From positions 1 to 25,055 of the forward strand of contig JARLHY010000084.1 of the NCBI GenBank assembly GCA_031292015.1: 25,055 nucleotides of DNA, read 5' to 3'. Source of the DNA: Negativicutes bacterium. GTDB taxonomy: Bacteria > Bacillota_C > Negativicutes > Sporomusales_B > JARLHX01. Shown piece by piece: positions 24,911 to 25,055 of this stretch (its first letter is position 1; each line of letters begins with the position of its first letter). A model generated the notes under the pieces. The model made no database searches. It saw only the letters and a list, made by a program, of their open reading frames with translations, and was not told where the DNA came from. The position numbers and the translations under genes are program-made.

Positions 24911-25055
24911 CCGGTCGACGGAGTTCCGGATTAAAGCGCTGTATGGCTTGCGGCTTCGCCCCGCGCGCACCGGGGCCCCTGCGCGTCCATGCGCGGGGGC
25001 TCCTCGCGCGGTCGTCCTGACCGCGCGTGCGGCGAGCTTGCCGACTACGCCAACA
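24911..25055. repeat. Intergenic repeat A, right copy (runs to or beyond window edge)
   Basis: Bases 24911-24948 match 1-38, and 24984-25028 match the second left block. The hairpin CGCGCGGTC (25005-25013)/GACCGCGCG (25019-25027) is conserved with a 5-nt loop. The middle (24949-24983) is diverged and GC-rich. Direct orientation relative to the left copy. Confidence 0.7.

Overview
The window reads as a chromosomal segment of an anaerobic Bacillota (Firmicutes). Supporting signs are strong purine-rich Shine-Dalgarno sites, Rho-independent terminators, LL-diaminopimelate aminotransferase, RqcH/NFACT, PyrR, the lspA-rluD-pyrR order and a clostridial-type 2[4Fe-4S] ferredoxin. A Negativicutes (Sporomusa-like) origin is my best guess from overall gene style and from the small inverted-repeat element next to pyrR, but it is inference. 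No rRNA, tRNA, CRISPR array, prophage or transposase was found.

Layout. (1) 1-520 is a gene-free, highly structured repeat region, and related repeats recur at 24751-25055, so the window is flanked by copies of the same intergenic repeat families. (2) 521-5533, minus strand: a P-type Ca2+-ATPase, then dapF and dapL, the last steps from dihydrodipicolinate to meso-diaminopimelate for lysine and peptidoglycan. dapF-dapL has its own promoter overlapping the ATPase 3' end. (3) 5781-8291, minus strand: a short arginine-deiminase-superfamily enzyme and a CyuA/YhaM-type (UPF0597) Fe-S cysteine desulfidase. The latter has a perfect 20-bp palindrome over its predicted -10 box. (4) 8544-13105: PBP2 (mrdA), a divergent AT-rich membrane-anchored polysaccharide deacetylase, and a secreted DUF4127 protein. 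(5) 13507-15273, plus strand: rqcH, convergent with the next unit and sharing one bidirectional terminator that contains both stop codons. (6) 15289-18586, minus strand: a 995-aa sensor fusing dCache, two PAS domains, a PP2C/SpoIIE phosphatase and an RsbW-like kinase domain, translationally coupled to a STAS anti-anti-sigma-type protein. (7) An AT-rich gap of about 870 bp with an orphan plus-strand terminator. (8) 19460-20623: a degenerate EAL-HDOD (YuxH-like) protein. (9) 20690-20881: a MITE-like element 3 bp after the pyrR stop. (10) 20885-24611, minus strand: a small two-TM protein, a TVP38/TMEM64 (VTT) membrane protein, a ferredoxin, mgsA, lspA, rluD and pyrR.

How the genes work together. 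Most are core envelope, wall-precursor or translation-quality genes. The stretch 15289-20623 is the main regulatory block: a self-contained partner-switching pair, then a gene desert, then a probably non-catalytic EAL-HDOD protein. No system in the window is clearly new. The most unusual items are the flanking repeats with preserved hairpins, the all-in-one phosphatase/kinase plus STAS pair, the operator-like palindromes at two promoters, and the MITE occupying the place where pyr biosynthesis genes often follow pyrR.
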